From Oceanirhabdus seepicola (GTDB lineage Bacteria; Bacillota; Clostridia; Clostridiales; Clostridiaceae), in NCBI RefSeq assembly GCF_023684385.1, contig NZ_JAGSOJ010000004.1, positions 496,001 to 560,000 of the forward strand: 64,000 bases of DNA, in the 5' to 3' direction. The notes below the pieces were generated by a model. That model had not been told where the DNA came from. It saw nothing but the letters and a program-made list of their open reading frames with translations, and searched no databases. Made by a program: the position numbers and the translations under genes. Positions 62,207 to 64,000 of the stretch are shown here, in pieces; position 1 is the first letter of the stretch; every line of letters begins with the position of its first letter.

Positions 62207-63923
62207 TTTATTCTTAATGATTGTAAAATTATCTGTTAAAGCATCTATTGCTCTGATTGCTGTACTTCTTTTACAAAAGCTTTTACATAATTTTTTATCA
62301 CCAAAAGTAAAGTACTTTATGTGGGTTGTAATACTGATAATTCTTTCTTTGCCATTAACTATAGAATCTAAACTAAGCATTTATAATTTATCGACTTTTT
62401 ATCAATCACAAAAGTCAATTGAAATAAATAAAGAAAAAGTTACTAATGATAATTTAGTCTCTATAAATATTCCTAGTGAACCCAATAGTACAAAACCCAT
62501 AATTAATTATGAAGTATTAGATGAAAAAGAAATAGATGCGTTTACTAATAAAAAAAGTTTTTTCACTCTTGAGTTCTTCATAAAAATTTCATCAATAATA
62601 TGGCTCTTAGGTTTATTAACTTTCATAACCATATATATTATTCAATTAAAAAGATTAAAAGATGTTATAAGGTCTGAAAAAGAACTTAATGATAAATCGC
62701 TCTGCAATATATTAAATGAATCAAAAAGGAAATTAAATATTTCAAAGAATATTAGATTATATGAAACTATTGAACTCTCTTCCCCTGCACTTACAGGAAT
62801 ATTTAAAACTAAAATATTATTACCTGATTATTTATTAAAGACTCTTTCAAAAGAGGATTTAAAGTTCATAATATATCATGAATTGTGTCACTTAAAAAGA
62901 TTAGATAATATTACAAATTATTTAATTCTAATTTATAAGTCAATATATTGGTTCAATCCTCTTATTCATATGATGTTTAAATATATGAAAAGAGATATGG
63001 AAATCTCATGTGATAATCTGGTTTTAAATTATATTGCCGAAGAAGAATATTCAAATTATGGCATGACCATAATTAATACAGTGGAAAAAATGTGTATGAA
63101 AAAACAAAATTCTATTGCTACATGCCTAATAGAAGATAAATCAGAGATAGTGAGGAGAATAAAAATGATAAAAAAACATAACAAATTTTCAAAAACAGCA
63201 TCCGTATTAACTTTATCACTAATACTGCTTGTTGGATGTTCTACGGTAAGTGAACCAGTAAAAGACACTTCATTACTAGGTTCAAAAGTTGAAGAAAAAA
63301 ATAATCAATCTACAGAAAAAGTAAGTAATGATACTGTAGAAAATAAAAACGATAATTCAACTGAGAATTCTAATGAAGATAAATCAACTGAACTTACAGT
63401 GGATGAATCCTTTGAAATTGCATCAAAAGCTGTAAAAGAGTACTTTAATTTTGATGCTGATAAAAACGCTTTTAACCCTGATACTATAGTTGATATGGGT
63501 CATTACTGGATTGTTAATGTAAGTAATTCTAATGGAGGTTTTGAAGTAAGAATTTCACTTGATGATAAAAAACCATTCATGTTTGCTGGTTCAGCATCAG
63601 CAGCAAACAAAATGATGGAAGAATATAAAAAAGCTAAAAATGTTGATAAGGTTGATATTACTGAGTACTATGATTATTATTATTCTAAAAAAGCAATATC
63701 AAAAAAAGAAAGTAAAGAGATTGCAGAAGAGTTTATTAAATCTTCTCCATTAAAAAATATGAATTTAAGCTTTTCAGAAAGCGAATCCTTCTATGAATTT
63801 AAATTTGATAGCCCAGAAAAAGAATTCTATGTATTTGCTTATATGAAAGATACTAACCCTGAGGATATTGTATTTATCAAGATAAATAATTACTTAGAGG
63901 AAGTAAGTGAAGTAACTTTCTAA
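62199..63923 (+). CDS. BlaR1/MecR1-type M56 metalloprotease with unusual C-terminal domain
   Basis: 574 aa. Three to four membrane segments and an M56 protease with HELCH (residues 227-231) in LSKEDLKFIIYHELCHLKRLDN. A last membrane segment carries LVGCSTV (Cys347). The outer part after that, about 225 residues, has a Ser/Asn/Glu-rich linker and two PepSY-like modules (LTVDESFEIASKAVKEYFNFDA; ISKKESKEIAEEFIK), not the penicillin-binding sensor of BlaR1. The signal sensed is therefore unknown. It would cleave BlaI or trigger its cleavage. Confidence 0.82.
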   Translation: MISLFLMIVKLSVKASIALIAVLLLQKLLHNFLSPKVKYFMWVVILIILSLPLTIESKLSIYNLSTFYQSQKSIEINKEKVTNDNLVSINIPSEPNSTKPIINYEVLDEKEIDAFTNKKSFFTLEFFIKISSIIWLLGLLTFITIYIIQLKRLKDVIRSEKELNDKSLCNILNESKRKLNISKNIRLYETIELSSPALTGIFKTKILLPDYLLKTLSKEDLKFIIYHELCHLKRLDNITNYLILIYKSIYWFNPLIHMMFKYMKRDMEISCDNLVLNYIAEEEYSNYGMTIINTVEKMCMKKQNSIATCLIEDKSEIVRRIKMIKKHNKFSKTASVLTLSLILLVGCSTVSEPVKDTSLLGSKVEEKNNQSTEKVSNDTVENKNDNSTENSNEDKSTELTVDESFEIASKAVKEYFNFDADKNAFNPDTIVDMGHYWIVNVSNSNGGFEVRISLDDKKPFMFAGSASAANKMMEEYKKAKNVDKVDITEYYDYYYSKKAISKKESKEIAEEFIKSSPLKNMNLSFSESESFYEFKFDSPEKEFYVFAYMKDTNPEDIVFIKINNYLEEVSEVTF

Positions 63924-63941
63924 TTAAATAATTCACAACAA

Positions 63942-63976
63942 AAAAGGCCGTTGATAAAATAAATTTATCAATGGCC
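63942..63976. terminator. Hairpin after blaR1
   Basis: GGCCGTTGATAAA pairs with TTTATCAATGGCC with one mismatch. The T run is weak. Confidence 0.6.
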
Positions 63977-64000
63977 AAGTTTATTAATAAAGTAATAAAT

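Noticed and set aside
1..64000. tRNA, rRNA, prophage, integrase or transposase genes
   Set aside because: I looked for tRNA-like cloverleafs and for typical phage and transposase proteins and found none; the repeats present are non-autonomous.

Overview
The window is low-GC DNA with the gene style of an anaerobic, Clostridium-like Firmicute. The support is an oxygen-sensitive pyruvate formate-lyase with its activase, ferredoxin-type Fe-S oxidoreductases, strong GGAGG ribosome binding sites, consensus sigma-A promoters, many small lipoproteins, cell-wall hydrolases with LysM or CAP domains, an RsgI-like anti-sigma protein and a BlaI/BlaR1 pair. I read about 60 protein genes. I see no rRNA, tRNA, CRISPR array, phage module or transposase gene. 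Most genes up to 56 kb are on the minus strand; from 56.8 kb onward all are on the plus strand.

Layout. 0-3.5 kb: zinc uptake (znuA, znuC, znuB) with a divergent Fur-family gene. 3.7-9 kb: a tandem pair of 518-aa membrane-anchored proteins of unknown family, a lipoprotein and signal peptidase I. 9.4-13.5 kb: an M28 peptidase, small membrane proteins, an Fe-S aldo/keto reductase and a Cys-rich winged-helix protein. 13.7-17.9 kb: a five-gene cluster with two TVP38/DedA membrane proteins, an Fe-S oxidoreductase, a two-domain rhodanese lipoprotein and a CDP-alcohol phosphatidyltransferase. 18.3-24.8 kb: galactose uptake and use (LacI-type regulator, mglB, mglA, mglC, galK). 25-34.8 kb: a nucleotidase, an M20 amidohydrolase, a transglutaminase-like protein, glucosaminidases, an orphan RsgI-like protein and an alpha/beta hydrolase. 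35-37 kb: a NatAB-type ABC exporter beside a dense DnaA-box cluster. 37-43.6 kb: LysM-CAP protein, two DUF3795 proteins, a WYL regulator, ispF, a spore-type amidase and small coiled-coil proteins. 43.6-49.7 kb: a GntR-controlled operon of FAD enzymes (GlpA-like, GlpB/HcnB-like, DUF1667, AGPS-like oxidase). 49.8-56.4 kb: CAP protein, beta-propeller protein, PspC, TPM, two LemA paralogues and a YeiH-type transporter. 56.8-60.8 kb: pflB, pflA and a CRP/FNR regulator. 61-64 kb: a DUF2238-like membrane protein and blaI/blaR1.

The least expected content is non-coding. Several families of short palindromic repeats fill the intergenic DNA. Family 1 is a modular string of hairpins found eight times, each time just downstream of the stop codon of a minus-strand gene and usually between that gene and its terminator. 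Its two ends consist of heptamer repeats that differ between copies but match each other within a copy. Family 2 is a 32-nt hairpin (four copies). Family 3 is a 74-80 bp TA-flanked MITE (eight full or partial copies); three genes end inside copies of it. Family 4 is a 100-bp MITE with 23-bp inverted ends. The tandem 518-aa genes supply natural with/without comparisons for families 1 and 3.
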